DNA of 64,000 nucleotides from Ipomoea triloba (Eukaryota; Streptophyta; Magnoliopsida; Solanales; Convolvulaceae), in NCBI RefSeq assembly GCF_003576645.1, contig NC_044930.1, positions 25,957,868 to 26,021,867 of the forward strand, in the 5' to 3' direction. Below, piece by piece: positions 21,101-33,300 of this stretch. A program made the position numbers and the translations under genes. The notes under the pieces were generated by a model that was not told the origin of the DNA, searched no databases, and saw only the letters and a list, made by a program, of their open reading frames with translations. Position 1 is the stretch's first letter. Each line of letters opens with the position of its first letter.

Positions 21101-22206
21101 ATGGGCATGAAGATGAGTGATGCTAGGTTTTTGGTTGTTTTGATGACTGTATCTCTAGGAATGGTGATGTTATCGCAGGATGTTGTGGGGGACGACGCCG
21201 TTTATGCCTGCTTGGGAGGGTGCTACAACAAGTGTTTTATCCTCTCCAAACAACCTCCATTTGAGACAATTGTGTGTTTTTTTAAGTGTTTTTTGACAGA
21301 TTGTGTCTCAAGTGGTCCTCCTCCTGCAAATTTCGTGGATTCTTGTGGGGTTGGTTGTTCCATGCAATTTTGCCCCCTTCAAAGTCAAGGTAAATTAAAT
21401 CAATTTCTATATTAAAAAAATTATTGATTAATTTAATATTACGCTCGTGAAAATTCAGGTCCGGCCAGTCCTTCATTCATCTGACCTTCTAGAATTACGT
21501 TTAACGTCCCTTATGATATGTCTTTTTTCAATCGGTGCCTCGGGTCGGTAGCCGGGCTACGGGACATTACTACCACAGCGACTATCGACCCGAGCCTCTC
21601 AAAAATCGAAATTCTTGTTCGATAAGATAGCAAAGCCAAGGATTGACTCATTTCATACTAGAATCAAGCTTATTCATGCATGAACAAGTTCGTCTTACTT
21701 ATTATGGCATTAAATCACAGTTAAAAAATCTTAAATTTTTTATCATGTGGTTGTAAACATAAGATTTGCTGTAAAATATTAGGTTTATACATAAACTTTT
21801 TGACCACTTAGGGATTTAGAAAAATACTTATCGCTATTACTGACTCCTTACAAAAATGGTCAAAATTTTTGGACCATTAGCTAGTAGGTTGCTAAATCGT
21901 TAGTAAAGATGGGTAATAGGGAACTTTTTAAAAAAGGAAAAATATTTAGTCAAAGAATTTGTAAATTTTCGTTCACTTTTTAAGTAGTTGGGAATACACG
22001 ATTGTTCAATAATGTTGAGTAGATTTATATTTTTAAATGTTTTTTATTAGAACTTTAATTTCTTTTTCAGCTCTATCTTATTACAAATTATTTACATTAT
22101 TTAACTTTTTTTGGCAGATGAAGCAACATTGGGACAATGCGTTGGAAGTTGTGGGGACATGTGCGAGCTCTTGAAATCTATTGGGACGACACAACAACAA
22201 ACTTAG
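21101..22206 (+). CDS. Secreted 12-cysteine thionin-like peptide, copy 2
   Basis: Exon 1 is 21101-21389 and exon 2 is 22118-22206 (89 nt); the GT-AG intron is 728 bp, phase 1, and the product is 125 aa. A signal peptide covers roughly residues 1-30. The mature part again has four cysteine triplets: CLGGCYNKC, CFFKCFLTDC, CGVGCSMQFC and CVGSCGDMC. Copy 2 differs from copy 1 in loop sequences and has a longer, Gln-rich tail. The two genes are divergently oriented with 4.7 kb between their starts, so an inverted duplication is likely. ATG 21101 is chosen because a good signal peptide follows directly. Family: thionin-like cysteine-rich peptides, presumably defence-related; target and activity are not visible. 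Confidence 0.8.
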
Positions 22207-22863
22207 TATTGTGGATTTGTGGTTTATGTAATAAAAATTAATACACAAATATGTGTTAAGGTTTTGCAATGATGTATGTGCTCATCAAAATCTTGGTTTT
22301 GGAAATAAATATTTTGGGTCTTTAATTTTATAGATTTTTGTTTTTATTTTTTAACTATAAGCACTTGCCCTTTGTTTTGCTATTTGTGTTTGAAGTTCAT
22401 TTTCTCTTTAAAAAAAAAAAAAAAAAAAGAGTTATGCTTTTGCAAAGTGTATTTGGGGATCGGGATATGTGATGTGCTAATTTCAAAAGTAGGCTATTAT
22501 TAGCAATTTTATTTAAACATGAAATCTCAATTTAAACCGGAGATTTTGAATGTCAACTCAATCACATGAATGTTGACAGACTGATAGTACAGTTGAATGT
22601 TTCAAATGGTTTTGAGGGCTTGTGTGTGCTATATATATATAGATAGATATCCATAACTGAAATCTCATGCAAAGGAATTTGGATGGCCTCTAAGACACCT
22701 TGATGATGAAAACTAGTTTTCAATTCTTTCCTCCATTGATAGCCTTCTTCCAAGTTCATCAGCTAATATCCAACAAAGAAAACATCCAAGATTTGGCCAT
22801 GAAAACAAGAAACACCATCACTTTCACATCTGTAATCTCATGAATTAGCAATCTTTGTTTCTT
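22207..22863. other. Probable 3' UTR of peptide gene copy 2 and spacer
   Basis: The stretch contains a poly-A run at 22410-22428 and a short TA/GATA run near 22630-22650. No gene is recognised. Confidence 0.45.
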
Positions 22864-23056
22864 CACTGCAAAAATCCCGTCTAGTCATCAATTAATCGAC
22901 ATCAATTAATCGACGCCTAGGCGTTAGGCGCTTGCCGACTGCCTAACGTATCACCATAATCGGGGGTTTAGGCAGCTGGCTAGCTAGGCGGCCCACTAGG
23001 CAGCCTAAGCTCCGCCTAGGCCACCTAGGTGCCGAGTAGGCCTCCTAGGCACCAAA
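22864..23056. mobile_element. Truncated copy of the CCTAGGCG hAT-like element
   Basis: It begins CACTGCAAAAATCCCG, like the left end at 4179, and contains the same GCCTAGGCG, TAGGCGCT and CCACCTAGG motifs. The right inverted end is missing, so no target duplication could be confirmed. It lies about 160 bp beyond the end of the AGD14-like reading frame, probably close to or in its 3' UTR. Confidence 0.6.
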
Positions 23057-23212
23057 AAAACAATTAAGTGTACTATGTTAGTTACCTTAGATTTTGCAGC
23101 CATTCCATCTCAGGAAAGATCAGACAGCAGTCAAATGAAGTTCTTTTGAGCACTAAACAGGCCTACTACCTTTTCTTTGGGATTATGTTACTTGTATGTT
23201 CATCATTTTCCT

Positions 23213-26200
23213 CTAACTGAAAGGATTTCCTCTAGATAAAGGAGGATTTGAAGCATTTGGCATCTGATATGTAATCCCACTGCTAGATTGATGGAGAGGA
23301 TTCATCGAAGCAAAGGCTGATTCTCCGGTTTCATCGCTATGGCTTCGTTGATGCCTGCAATGGCACATTAAACTTGTAAACTGTTACGAAAGTAAAGAGA
23401 AGATTTCTGAATATGCTGTCTTATACGGTCATATTGAAAAAGAGAATACAAAGCCCTATAAATAGGTGTTAAGAAGACTTCGAATAGAAAACAAGTTTCC
23501 ATATGCCTACCTAAGACTGTCTAATCTATAGAGCTTACATATATTAAATATATTTCATAACATAAACCACTAAGGGAAACGCGGGGATTTAATGTTTCAT
23601 TTGGGCAATCATCTTACCTGGGGTTTAACATGTTGTCGTTTAATTGTTGTCCAACGTATGCTCCTGCAGTTGATAAACGAGGCAGAATAAGAGACCGAGA
23701 AAGAACAGAATGTTAATAATGACAGATCATGTGTGTGTATATACCTGCAGGCATGGTCATTCCATAAGAAGATGCAAGCTGAGGTGATGCCATTGAATAC
23801 GGGAATGGCGGTGAAGGAGACATGTTAGGCGGCTGTCCTTGCAGTGGTAACGACATGGAATGAAACTAAGTGAAGAGAAGACAACATTTGCAGAATCAGT
23901 AATGTCTTATATAATCTAACAGTTTGAGAAATAGCAAATCCTAAATTTCTTCAAATTTAAGTTAGCCTGTGAAGGGACATACCATTGGGGCCGGAACTTG
24001 AGGGCTATCGTCGTCAAAAGGATTTCTCGACTTCGTTGAGACCATCATCTGTTACACAAGTTTCCAAAGACGAGAAAATTTTAAAAAACTTTTACTGATC
24101 TTTTGTAATCTGACTAGAAAAATTTTCACTGTTTGTTTGTTTGTTTGTTTGTTTGTTTCACCGTTGGATATGGATAATATTGCATTCCGTATCCCATCCC
24201 GTGAGGAGGATGGAATTGCCAGGGAGATGAGGCTGCAGCAAACGGTGCATAGCTCGAAGTGAAAAGTTCCTGCAAAAGAAAACGCGGTTTTAACCAAATG
24301 CCATATGAGAGATTTACAATAACATACAAGCATTTTAAGTGGATCGATATGGCATATACCGCTGGAAGCTCTCTTCTTCCACTAGATCTTAAATCATTCC
24401 CCGAGCTAGCATCCCAGGCTGGCGTGGAGGCGGGTTGAGATGATTGCTGTGACGTATTACTAAAGGCGGCTCCCTCTCCATAGTTAGGCAAAGGCTCTGA
24501 ATTACTACGCTGCAGAATGCGAAGGAACAAAGTTATAAAATCAAGAAATCGAGATTTTTGTAATGTCACATCTTTTTACTCACCTGATTATAAAGCACGA
24601 GAGCTGTACTTTGCTGGGGAGTTAAACTATTGATCCTGGAAGGGAATGACTGCATAGAATGCAATTGTTGTACATTCTGAACCTTAGCCTCGAAACCTTC
24701 TGGAGCTGGCAGTGCCAGGATTTCTGTCTGTGCTGCATCCCGAGCAGGAGGAGTAATCCCGGGATTAGCATCATTGACGTAAGGCACGAGTGCTTTATTC
24801 TCTGTCGTTTCAACGGATGGAGACAACCCGAATAGTAAAGCTTCCAGAGTATCGACAGGTGAAACCTTGTCGTTCGAGGAAGTTGTGCCACTAGTCTCGG
24901 GGGAAGAAGCTATCGGTTGTGTTGTTAAAGTGAGAGCAAGAGATTGAGGATCTGTGTCAAAATCGATCAAGCTTACAGGCTGCACAACTTCATTTTGGCT
25001 CGGTTTGGCATTAGCCGAAGATCCTGATGAATTTTTAGAAACACCAGTCTTCTGCAATAAGATTGTGGGAAATTAGAAAGCTAAGAATTTGATGCATTCC
25101 AAGAAAACAGAATAGATAACCTTTTTCTTGAGTACTATTGACTCTGTCACAATGCAATATCTGTTCATAACTACTTTCTCAACCTACTGAAGCACTAAGA
25201 GTCAATATCGCCAGTGCAACCGGGTGCCACTAGATCACAAGGTCTTAGCACAGAATAGATAACCTTAATAAACACAAAAAAAAAAAAAAACACAAACCTC
25301 AGCCTTAGCAGAACCATCAGTCTCTTTTCTAGCCTTTGATTTTGGAGTTGGAGGCTCAGAAACCTTCAGCTCTGGAGCTTTATCACCCGAGATAGCTTTA
25401 ACCGGGCTCATAACAGGAGGACTTTGTTCGCTCCTCACTCGTCGAGCATCTGGTGATCTGCTCCCGCGCTTTGATTCTGTTTTCGAGAAACTATAATGCT
25501 CATACTTCTTCACATTACGAGGTCCATCCTCTCGAAACCTGTCATCAACTATCTCAAACCTGGCAGAACGGCTCTTCTGTCTCACGGGAGTCACGGGACT
25601 TCTGACTTGATCAATGCAATATCTCAAGCTCCTCTCGTTGCTCTTTCTAGGTGAAGTGTATTTCTCTATAGACCACCTACCATGCAACTCGTCTCTAACA
25701 CCTCGACTGAACTTCTCGTATGAACGCCTGTCAGCAAGACTGGAACTCTCAAAGGAATGGCGCTCGACGAACGCCTCCCTTGCAGTAGGAGCGGATCTTT
25801 CAAAGGAATGGCGCTCGACAAACTCCTCCCTTGCAGTAGGAGTGGTTCTTTCAAAGGAACGCCGGTCATCATATACATCTTTGGAACCCTATAGCCACAA
25901 ACAACACAAAACCAATGTGCTTTACACTAACAGAGAATTTGATTTTCTAGGATTATGTTATATGTTTGGATGATGTTACGAAAGTAAAGAAATGATATCT
26001 GAATATGTTGTCTTATACTGTCAAATAGAAAAGAAAATACAAAGCCCTATAAATAGGTGCTAGAAGACTTCGAATAGAAAACCAAGTTTTCATATGCCTA
26101 CCTACCTAATTCCATAAGATTGTCTAATCTATAAAGATTCCATATATTAAATATATATTCCATAACAGAAGAGATACTTGCCAATTTAACATTTGAAGGC

Positions 26201-27733
26201 CTGTTTTCTTGGATCCTGTCACCTGTAAATCTCCGGTCCACATAAACAGCTCTTATGAACTCCCTAAGTTTGTTAAGGTTGCTGGAACACGAAAAGGGTG
26301 AGTCGTGATTAGCTCGAACCAAACCAAGAAGATTACTTCAAAAACAATGCAATACCTGCCATCTGGACAGAAATTCCTACTGGGATCCCACGTCTTGAAG
26401 AAAGTTTGCCTCACTCGCTATATCAGATATAAATCGGATGTCCAATAGGGAAGAAAATTAAGACAAAATAACTCATTAAGCACATTGAGAAGAAGAAGAA
26501 GAAGAAGAAAATGATAGTTCTAATATGCCAAGACACCGCCTCACCTCATTCCCTCCAGCTTGAAGAGAACTAACTTCATCTGCAGTGAACTTAGCCATCG
26601 ACACTGATTTTACTCGATGTGTGAACTCCCGGCTGAAATTTATTTAACAACAAAAAAGATTGGCTATGGCATTACATGAACTACTCTATACCAAATCAGC
26701 TCCATTTTTCCAGACTAATATAATAAATCAAACCAAACTTACTGTATTCCACTGCAATTTGTGCATATGAATGTCCAGAAAGTTGTGCAGACATACTGCG
26801 GCCCCTGCTCGAGAGAATCATCAGTCAATAACATTACTCGAGTTTCTTGAGTTCTGCAGATGGCTATTTTGGACAGAGATAGACTCATTTTTTTTGGAAG
26901 AAAGAAACATTTAGGCCCTATTTGGTAAATAATTAGCCTATCAGCCAATTTTGGGCTTATTTGACCACTATTAATTGTTTGACTTGGTTAAAAAAAATCA
27001 ATGTAAATGTTTTGTTAATAAGCTTTTTGTAACTCCAAAATACTAAAATTGAAAAGGCTACTCAAAGCAACCTTTACAATTAGCTTTTTGAGAAAAAAAA
27101 AATTATACCAAACAGCTATCAGCTAACAGCTAATTTACCAAACACTTTTCTACAATCAGCTAATATTATCAGCTGATCATACCTTCTAACCCAATCAGCT
27201 AACAGTCATTTACCAAACAGGGCTTTAATCTTGGCTGATAGCTAATAGCCGTAGGTTTATCATCATTGACATGGTCCTTTAAGCCTCTGCTCAACAATTC
27301 CCCCATCTACTCTTGTTGGGACTCGAGCCAGGTAGTGCTTACCACTACGCCAAAAGTTATAGCTAATAGCAGAGGTGCAACTTTATTTCCTTATACCGCC
27401 ACATTTTCTAGAGGCAGGGGTGTTGGACTTGGCCCTTAAGGCCTCCGCCCAACAAAATTGCTACTAATGATATCTTGCATTTTGACATTGTTTAAGTGCT
27501 TATGAAACCTATAAGCAAACTACCCAGAAAACAAGAATAAAACCCCTTCAGCTAATTTGTTTAGGTAAATGAATACTATTTCAAGATTCTTCATTCATCA
27601 CTTTCTGGGAATAAATTGCAATGAAAAATATCTGTAAAACCCATACCAAACTGTTGCAATTGATGCATCTCCTGTTATCCGGTTGCTTCAAAAGCCCGCG
27701 AATGATCCTTTCAATTCTCTCTTCTTCCTTCAT
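23213..27733 (-). CDS. AGD14: ArfGAP domain protein, AGD14-like
   Basis: Thirteen coding exons on the minus strand, in order: 27733-27647, 26804-26743, 26632-26545, 26417-26356, 26281-26182, 25888-25298, 25051-24584, 24509-24360, 24269-24162, 24048-23983, 23865 to about 23745, 23663-23618 and 23354-23213, giving 696 aa. The ArfGAP zinc finger is C23, C26, C43, C46 (spacing C-x2-C-x16-C-x2-C), followed by the catalytic arginine R51 in GIHREFTHR, so GTPase-activating function looks intact. The rest is low-complexity, rich in Ser, Pro and Gln, with an NPFDDD motif and a C-terminal NPF, which are EH-domain and coat-binding signals. Family role: activating Arf GTP hydrolysis in vesicle traffic. 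Intron 5 uses a GC donor. A leader intron probably lies at 28212-27778. The exon 11 limit is uncertain by one base. Confidence 0.9.
25107..25266 (-). mobile_element. SINE, family 1, in AGD14 intron 6
   Basis: Element 25124-25249 is flanked by a perfect 17-bp duplication ACAGAATAGATAACCTT (25107-25123 and 25250-25266). On the minus strand it starts CCTTGTGATCTAGTGGCAC (box A like). It lacks the box-B region seen in fuller copies and ends TAGTACTCAAGAAAAA. It lies in the intron between 25298 and 25051. Confidence 0.85.
25733..25878 (-). repeat. 51-bp tandem repeat coding for 17 residues in AGD14
   Basis: Within exon 6 the 51-bp unit starting CAAAGGAATGGCGCTCGAC (plus strand) occurs at 25750 and 25801, with a partial unit at 25852. 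Reading frame is kept, giving two successive 17-residue blocks, ERTTPTAREEFVERHSF and ERSAPTAREAFVERHSF, in the disordered region after the ArfGAP domain. Confidence 0.9.
26912..27227. mobile_element. Tourist-like (PIF/Harbinger) MITE in AGD14 intron 1
   Basis: Element 26915-27224 starts GGCCCTATTTGGTAAAT and ends ATTTACCAAACAGGGCT, and is flanked by the 3-bp duplication TTA typical of PIF/Harbinger. The body is AT-rich with mirrored CAGCTAATAGCT-type motifs. Relatives are at 9440-9754, 39377-39700 and, broken, about 40395-40650. Confidence 0.75.
27238..27371 (-). mobile_element. tRNA-derived SINE, family 3, in AGD14 intron 1
   Basis: Element 27250-27359 is flanked by a perfect 12-bp duplication ATAGCTAATAGC. 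On the minus strand it begins TTTTGGCGTAGTGGTAAGC (box A) and contains GGCTCGAGTCCC (box B), so an internal RNA polymerase III promoter is recognisable. It sits 14 bp from the MITE at 26915-27224. Confidence 0.75.
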
Positions 27734-28589
27734 CTGGCTTGACAATTCCCACAGTTAAACTTGTGCTTGTCTCACCTTAAAATTTAAAAACAACAAAAAA
27801 AATTTCTCAAGACCTCAAAAATATTTATTATCTATTTGTTAAGGAAACAGAATAACAGATAATCAAGCTTCATTAAACCTGACAGAAACATAGGAGAAAC
27901 AAAATCGGAAACAAAACCTATTAAAACTTGTGCCTGCATTATCTCTATGCACACCAAAACAAGAAATGAATATGAAACTTCTGCAGATACTAAATTTCAA
28001 GGTTCTATTATATATTGGTAAGCTTCATACATCTACCATTCTTCTCATTATACTTAAAGAAAGAAAATAACCCACAAAAGCAAAAGAAGATGTTAGAGAA
28101 AAAGTTTAATTTTTTGGGTACTAACCAGAGGGAAAAGTTTTCAAAAAAAAAAACCAGAGGGAAAATGATGGAATTTCTAAGAAATTTTCACGGGAAGTGG
28201 AAGAAAGCTTACCTGATGAAGAGAGCAATTTTGGTGAGTGAAATAATGGAGCCAAAAACAAAAAATTTTGTGGGATTTACAAAGGTTTTGTTTTAGAAAT
28301 TTTATGGGGAAAAATAATTGTGTGAAATAGAGGGGGGTTGTAGGGTGGGGGTTTGCTAAGCATAGAGGGCCAAGAGGAAAATTTGGCAGTTTTAACGGTT
28401 GGGTGACAGTTACCTGTCGTCTTATATATATTAGGGAGAAGACAAACTTTCATTGGAAGACAATTGACCTATAACTCTATAAGTCTTCGTGGTTATACTT
28501 ATTTGGGACAAAAGGATAAATTTTTGAATAAAGACATATTTACCCTTTAACTATTCACTTTTTCAACTTAATTCATAAATAGTTTTTTA
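27734..28589 (-). promoter_or_regulatory. Leader and promoter region of the AGD14-like gene
   Basis: A leader intron is likely from the donor at 28212 (CATCAG then GTAAGC, minus strand) to an acceptor near 27778. Purine-rich leader and AT-rich promoter sequence extend beyond. The plus-strand 93-codon frame at 28015-28296 lies antisense here, has no domain and is rejected. Confidence 0.5.
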
Positions 28590-28727
28590 TTAGTACTACT
28601 GACTCAGTTACAATGTAGTATCTGTTCATAACTATTTTCTCAACCTAATGAGACACAAAGAGTCAACAGTTGTCAGGCTCGAACCTATTCCCTTCTATAT
28701 GGGAGTGCAACCGAATGCCACTAAACT
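28590..28727 (-). mobile_element. SINE, family 1
   Basis: The minus strand reads CTTTGTAGTTTAGTGGCA (box A), then GGTTCGAGCCTGACAAC (box B), then the family tail ending TAGTACTAATAAAAAA. It is one of the more complete copies. The target duplication is obscured by the A-tail. Confidence 0.7.
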
Positions 28728-29277
28728 ACAAAGAGTTTATTAATCTCGATACATCAACATACCTAACTGCAATATTCTAAATTATTGTGAAGCTAACATG
28801 ATAATTGTGAAATTTTCATAGCCCAAAATTTTTGAAATTAATTATGCTCCAATTTTTTTTATAAGGGATAGTGATTTAGACATTAGGACTATGTGAAGAC
28901 TAGAAAAGACCTATAGCATGTCCTAAACAACGAGTTACATTTAACTTTTAAGGAACAACAAAATATATAGTCCGTATTTCATATTAATTGCTTGCCTCTA
29001 AACTTATGTACTAAACATCCCCTTAATTTTAACTAAATTCATATTTCGCTCGTGTTGCATCAAGATCAGAAATAATAAGTATATTCTCAAAGAGTACAAA
29101 TCCTGCAACATACTCTAATTTTATTTGTGAAAGATAATAAAAATCGTGATCTACTTTTTTCTGAATCAATAAAAAATATACAATGTAAAGAATAAAGAAT
29201 AATAGTGTAGTACTAATCTGTCGAGGAATCAAGAATGGGTACAAACAAGTGAAGACAATTTCAAGCACTTGAAGGTC
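28728..29277. other. Gene-free spacer
   Basis: AT-rich. The 79-codon minus-strand frame (29029-29268) has no recognisable domain and I do not support it. Confidence 0.4.
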
Positions 29278-29519
29278 AAGAAGAAAGGCAAATTATACTA
29301 TGGATAAATGTCTACATTGTATTGTAGACCTGGTCCAAAAATATCCTTCAAATTCTGTATCTATAGTTGACACATCCTATACCTTGTAGCTATCATATTA
29401 TGTGTCAGCAATTATTGAAATTATTTGTTTACATGTACAGAAACTGTTAACTGTAGATACAGAATATATTAACAATGCAATATGAACCCTCATCTATGGT
29501 ATAACAACTGAAGAAGAAA
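29278..29519. mobile_element. Short MULE-type MITE, perfect 9-bp duplication
   Basis: Element 29287-29510 (224 bp) is flanked by the duplication AAGAAGAAA. Its ends, GGCAAATTATACTATGG and (reverse strand) CAGTTGTTATACCATAG, follow the family pattern, with a TACATTGTATTGTA palindrome inside the left end. Confidence 0.75.
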
Positions 29520-30307
29520 GCCAATATTTCTAGCAAGAACAGCAACACAGGCTGGGTTTCACAAATCAAAACATGACCATAATGCACAAGAAAATGAAGC
29601 AGCTATAATAAACTACTAGATATATACCAGTCATGGTGAACCAGAAATTTTGTTTACTTACAGCAAATCTTTTGTTTCCCTACACAAAGGTGCTCTCCAC
29701 AATACTAAAAAAAAAACAGCTACTCCAATGCCCTATTCTAAAATGAAATTCCACCATGTATAGTTTCTAGAAATGGTTTTATATTATTTAGGGCGGGTTA
29801 ACAGGAGCTAAAGAGACCAGAAAACAAAAAAAGAAGAAAAGAGAGAGTGAGAGCAACATCATTCTGTACAACAGGGGACAGAAGCAAAATCCGAAGGGTT
29901 GCACCCTGTCAGCGCCACAAAGCGTCAAATCAGTTGTGCAAGGAACTGAAAACAAACCTGCTCCCCAGGGAAAAACTATTGCGCAAAAGGGATATAGATT
30001 TTATGTATCAAAACTTTCTTGATAACGATGATAATGTCATATTATGAGGACTGTAGCATCATGACTGGGCAGAAGCGAGAAGTTACTGCTCCAATGACTG
30101 CTGCTCCAGCCATCATGTCAGGAATCTACACTCTATACTTTATGGACAATGATGGAAGGCTACACATCATTGAAAAAGTTGGATCAAAATCCGTTCTGTG
30201 AAAAACCTGTATTGTCGAAAGTAGCATAAGGTCTTGGCTGCAGGAGCCAGAGCTAAGAGGTCCAGGAACTAAATCCCCAACAATCACATATTAACATGGC
30301 GATAATA
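29520..30307 (-). other. Probable 3' UTR and downstream region of the EPL gene
   Basis: The EPL reading frame stops at 30308 on the minus strand, and sequence to the left should hold its 3' UTR. The two plus-strand frames of 60-66 codons here (29847-30201) are antisense and carry no domain. Confidence 0.45.
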
Positions 30308-33300
30308 CTAGCCATTGCCATTTGCACTCTCAGTAGAAGCTTTCATTGCATCCACATTCATGAGAGCTACTACAGCTTTGTGGATAGCCACATCTGCCAT
30401 GTATAGTAATCTCTGTGCCTTTTCCCTCTTTTGTTTTGCTACAGTAAAAGCATGCTTAGCTGCACTTGATGCATCACGCAGCCTGAACTCCTGAACATTT
30501 GGAATATCAAACTGCCCCATGTTATGCCTATAAGTACCTTCAAGATGGTCAAGCTTCGAACTTGGCCAATCAGACAATCCCATATTCCACTGATGAACAC
30601 CATTTCTCTTTATGGTTCTCCGGTCATAAGAACCCACCAGATGCCCGTTACTCGAAGGCATAAATGTCCCAATCCTCTTTGATTTGTTCCTCTGAAACTT
30701 TGGGTGATGGTTCCACTCAAAGCCATCATTGTTCAAAGAGAAATATCCAACACCAGCCTCACGCGGAGAAAAGACCCTTCTCGAAGCATAAAAGGGTGGA
30801 GAAGCATCCAAAGATTCATGGTTGTTGCCAGCATACACGACCATCTCATCTCCAAGAGCATATCCATTTATTCTCCTCCCTGACAGAAAGAGTTGAAGAT
30901 TTAAGGTATTATTATGGTGGCAAAAAGTAGATAAGGGGAAGAAAACAAAGGGGGCAGAGGGAGATGGATGCACATGTATGTGTTGGGAGACAGGATTACA
31001 GAAAGAAATAGGCATGGAAATATACCATAAGCATGGAAACCATCTTGATCCCTTATGACAGTATGGTTGTTGCCAGAAACCGAAATTTTCTTCTGCGAAC
31101 GTTGTTTTGAACCCCTGCTAGGGATATCCAAACCTCGTGGCTTCAAACAAAAAGCAAACATAGGTGGTTTCTCAATAGGAGGTGCTTTCCCATGATTGAC
31201 AGCAGCAGCCCTGGAAACAGCTTGCTCCCAGTCTTTCACTTGCTGCTGATACCTTTCCCACAAAGGACGCTGATGAAACACACAGTATTTCAAGAAATCT
31301 CGCTCAGTAAGTGTTAACCTCATTAGAAAACAATAGGTCATCTCAAATGTTCAACAACAGATACTAGTATCACAAATGAAGTCAAGACAGATATCTAAAG
31401 CAAAAGAGGCACAACTATTGCAGAGGACAAGACAATTGTTGAGTGCCAGTGCCTAGGAATACATACTAACAAAACAAGAAGACTAGAACAACCCAATTTA
31501 TCATCCTAAGCCTCTAGGGTGTTTGGTTCAAGTTATATAAGATAACTAAGGTTATATTTGCTTGGGAATATAAGATTCTCATGTTTGGTTCAAGTTATGT
31601 AATTTTCCCATAACCTCCACATGAAGTTTTTAGCTATTGGAAGGGAATGTGAGATACACCCCAATTTCTTAGGTAATCTCACATTCCCTTATCTTATTAC
31701 TAATTTTGGGCTTTTGGCATTTTAATCAATTTGTCTTATTTTCATCGTCTTATTTACATACTTCAGTTTTAAACCAAACACAGGAATCTAACATTCCCAG
31801 CAATCTAGCATTCCCTAAGGTAATCTAACATTCCGTGAACCAAACGCCCCCTAAAAGTTTCTTTTCATCCAAAATATAATTAGTATATCAAAACATATTT
31901 AGAATGTCAAATAAACTAATTGGAATCTGGTCATCTTTTATACAAGCACCTATGAGCATCAAAACAAATGATGACCCTTAATGGGGTGGAGATAACTGTC
32001 ACACTGGGATAATTCAACTAAAAATTAAATGTCAACCAAAAGATGGACAATATCAACTCTAATCCTGACTGTACACCACAAGAAAGAGGGAGTATGATAG
32101 TGATAACCAAGCAACTCTAAACGCCTTACAGCCCTCTGCTAAAGAACTATTGCATTGGTATATTTTTTTCTTTACTACTTAGGCAAGACTTTACCTGATG
32201 ACAGTGATAATATACAGCCTTTAAAAGGAAAACCCTGCTAAGCTGATGCACCAAAGTGAACAGAAGGAACAAAAAAATAAAACCAAACAGTAGTAATTGG
32301 CAGGCAGATATCAACAGAGAACTGAATGAAAGTAGTTCACAAATCCTGAGGCTTAGGCATATTCTAGTGGCATACTAGTCAAAGAAGTTAAAAGAGCCAT
32401 ATTCAAATATTTTATGGACTACACCCACATTTAGATGGACATCCAGAACAGAGGAAATGTGGAGGTCAACAAAGCTAGATGCATGTCAATAGCACAATAG
32501 AGCATAATCCAGAAAACAATTTGCAAGCCAGCAATATCTAGAGCAGATGTAGTTGCAGATAACAATGCATCATCAATCATGTATAAAAGAGAATGTAACA
32601 ACTAACAACAGCTCATTAATCTCATCATACCTGGAGATGACGTACTAATGGCATGCCCATTTTCTGCCTTTTCAGCTTCCAATGTTCATAAATAGATTTT
32701 ACTGCTTCCATAACAGCTACTCCTGCCATAAACTCTTCTAGCTCCTCAGATGTGAAGTTCTCACGTTGCTCTGCATAAGCAACTTTTTCAAGCATGTCCA
32801 TTGTCTTTTCAAACAATTCATCTGATATCTCATTTCCACTGGAGTCTGAAGAAGTTTGGTTGGTTGAAAGCCAGCACTCATCATCACTATCCATGTCATA
32901 CAAGATTCGTGAAGTATTCATCGCCATGTCAATATCACTTTCAATCTGATGAAAGTAATTAGAAAAATTGCGAGCAAATGGGACATAAGTTGCATTATCT
33001 TCCATTTCTTCAATCAAGCGGACACCAGGAATAGGTATATTCTTAATCAAAGCAGCACGGATATTTCGATTGTGGCATTCTTCATACATCTCCTTGAACA
33101 GTGTCCACTGACTCCTGTCAGGAAACTCCAAAACCCAATCCTTTCCGCCCTTCCACATCATGGCATGAGTGAAGCGGTTAGTGGACCCAGGTTGCAAAAT
33201 ATTATGAACCTTATATGAGTACTTTGTAGATCCAGAAAGTTTAATAGCAAGTCGCCATTCATTGTGATCTGCAACTTCTAAGACTACCCGTGCACCATTT

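Noticed and set aside
21535..21620. GC-richer patch in the intron of peptide gene copy 2, considered as a tRNA or retroelement piece
   Set aside because: No acceptor stem, box pair or terminal repeat could be fitted.
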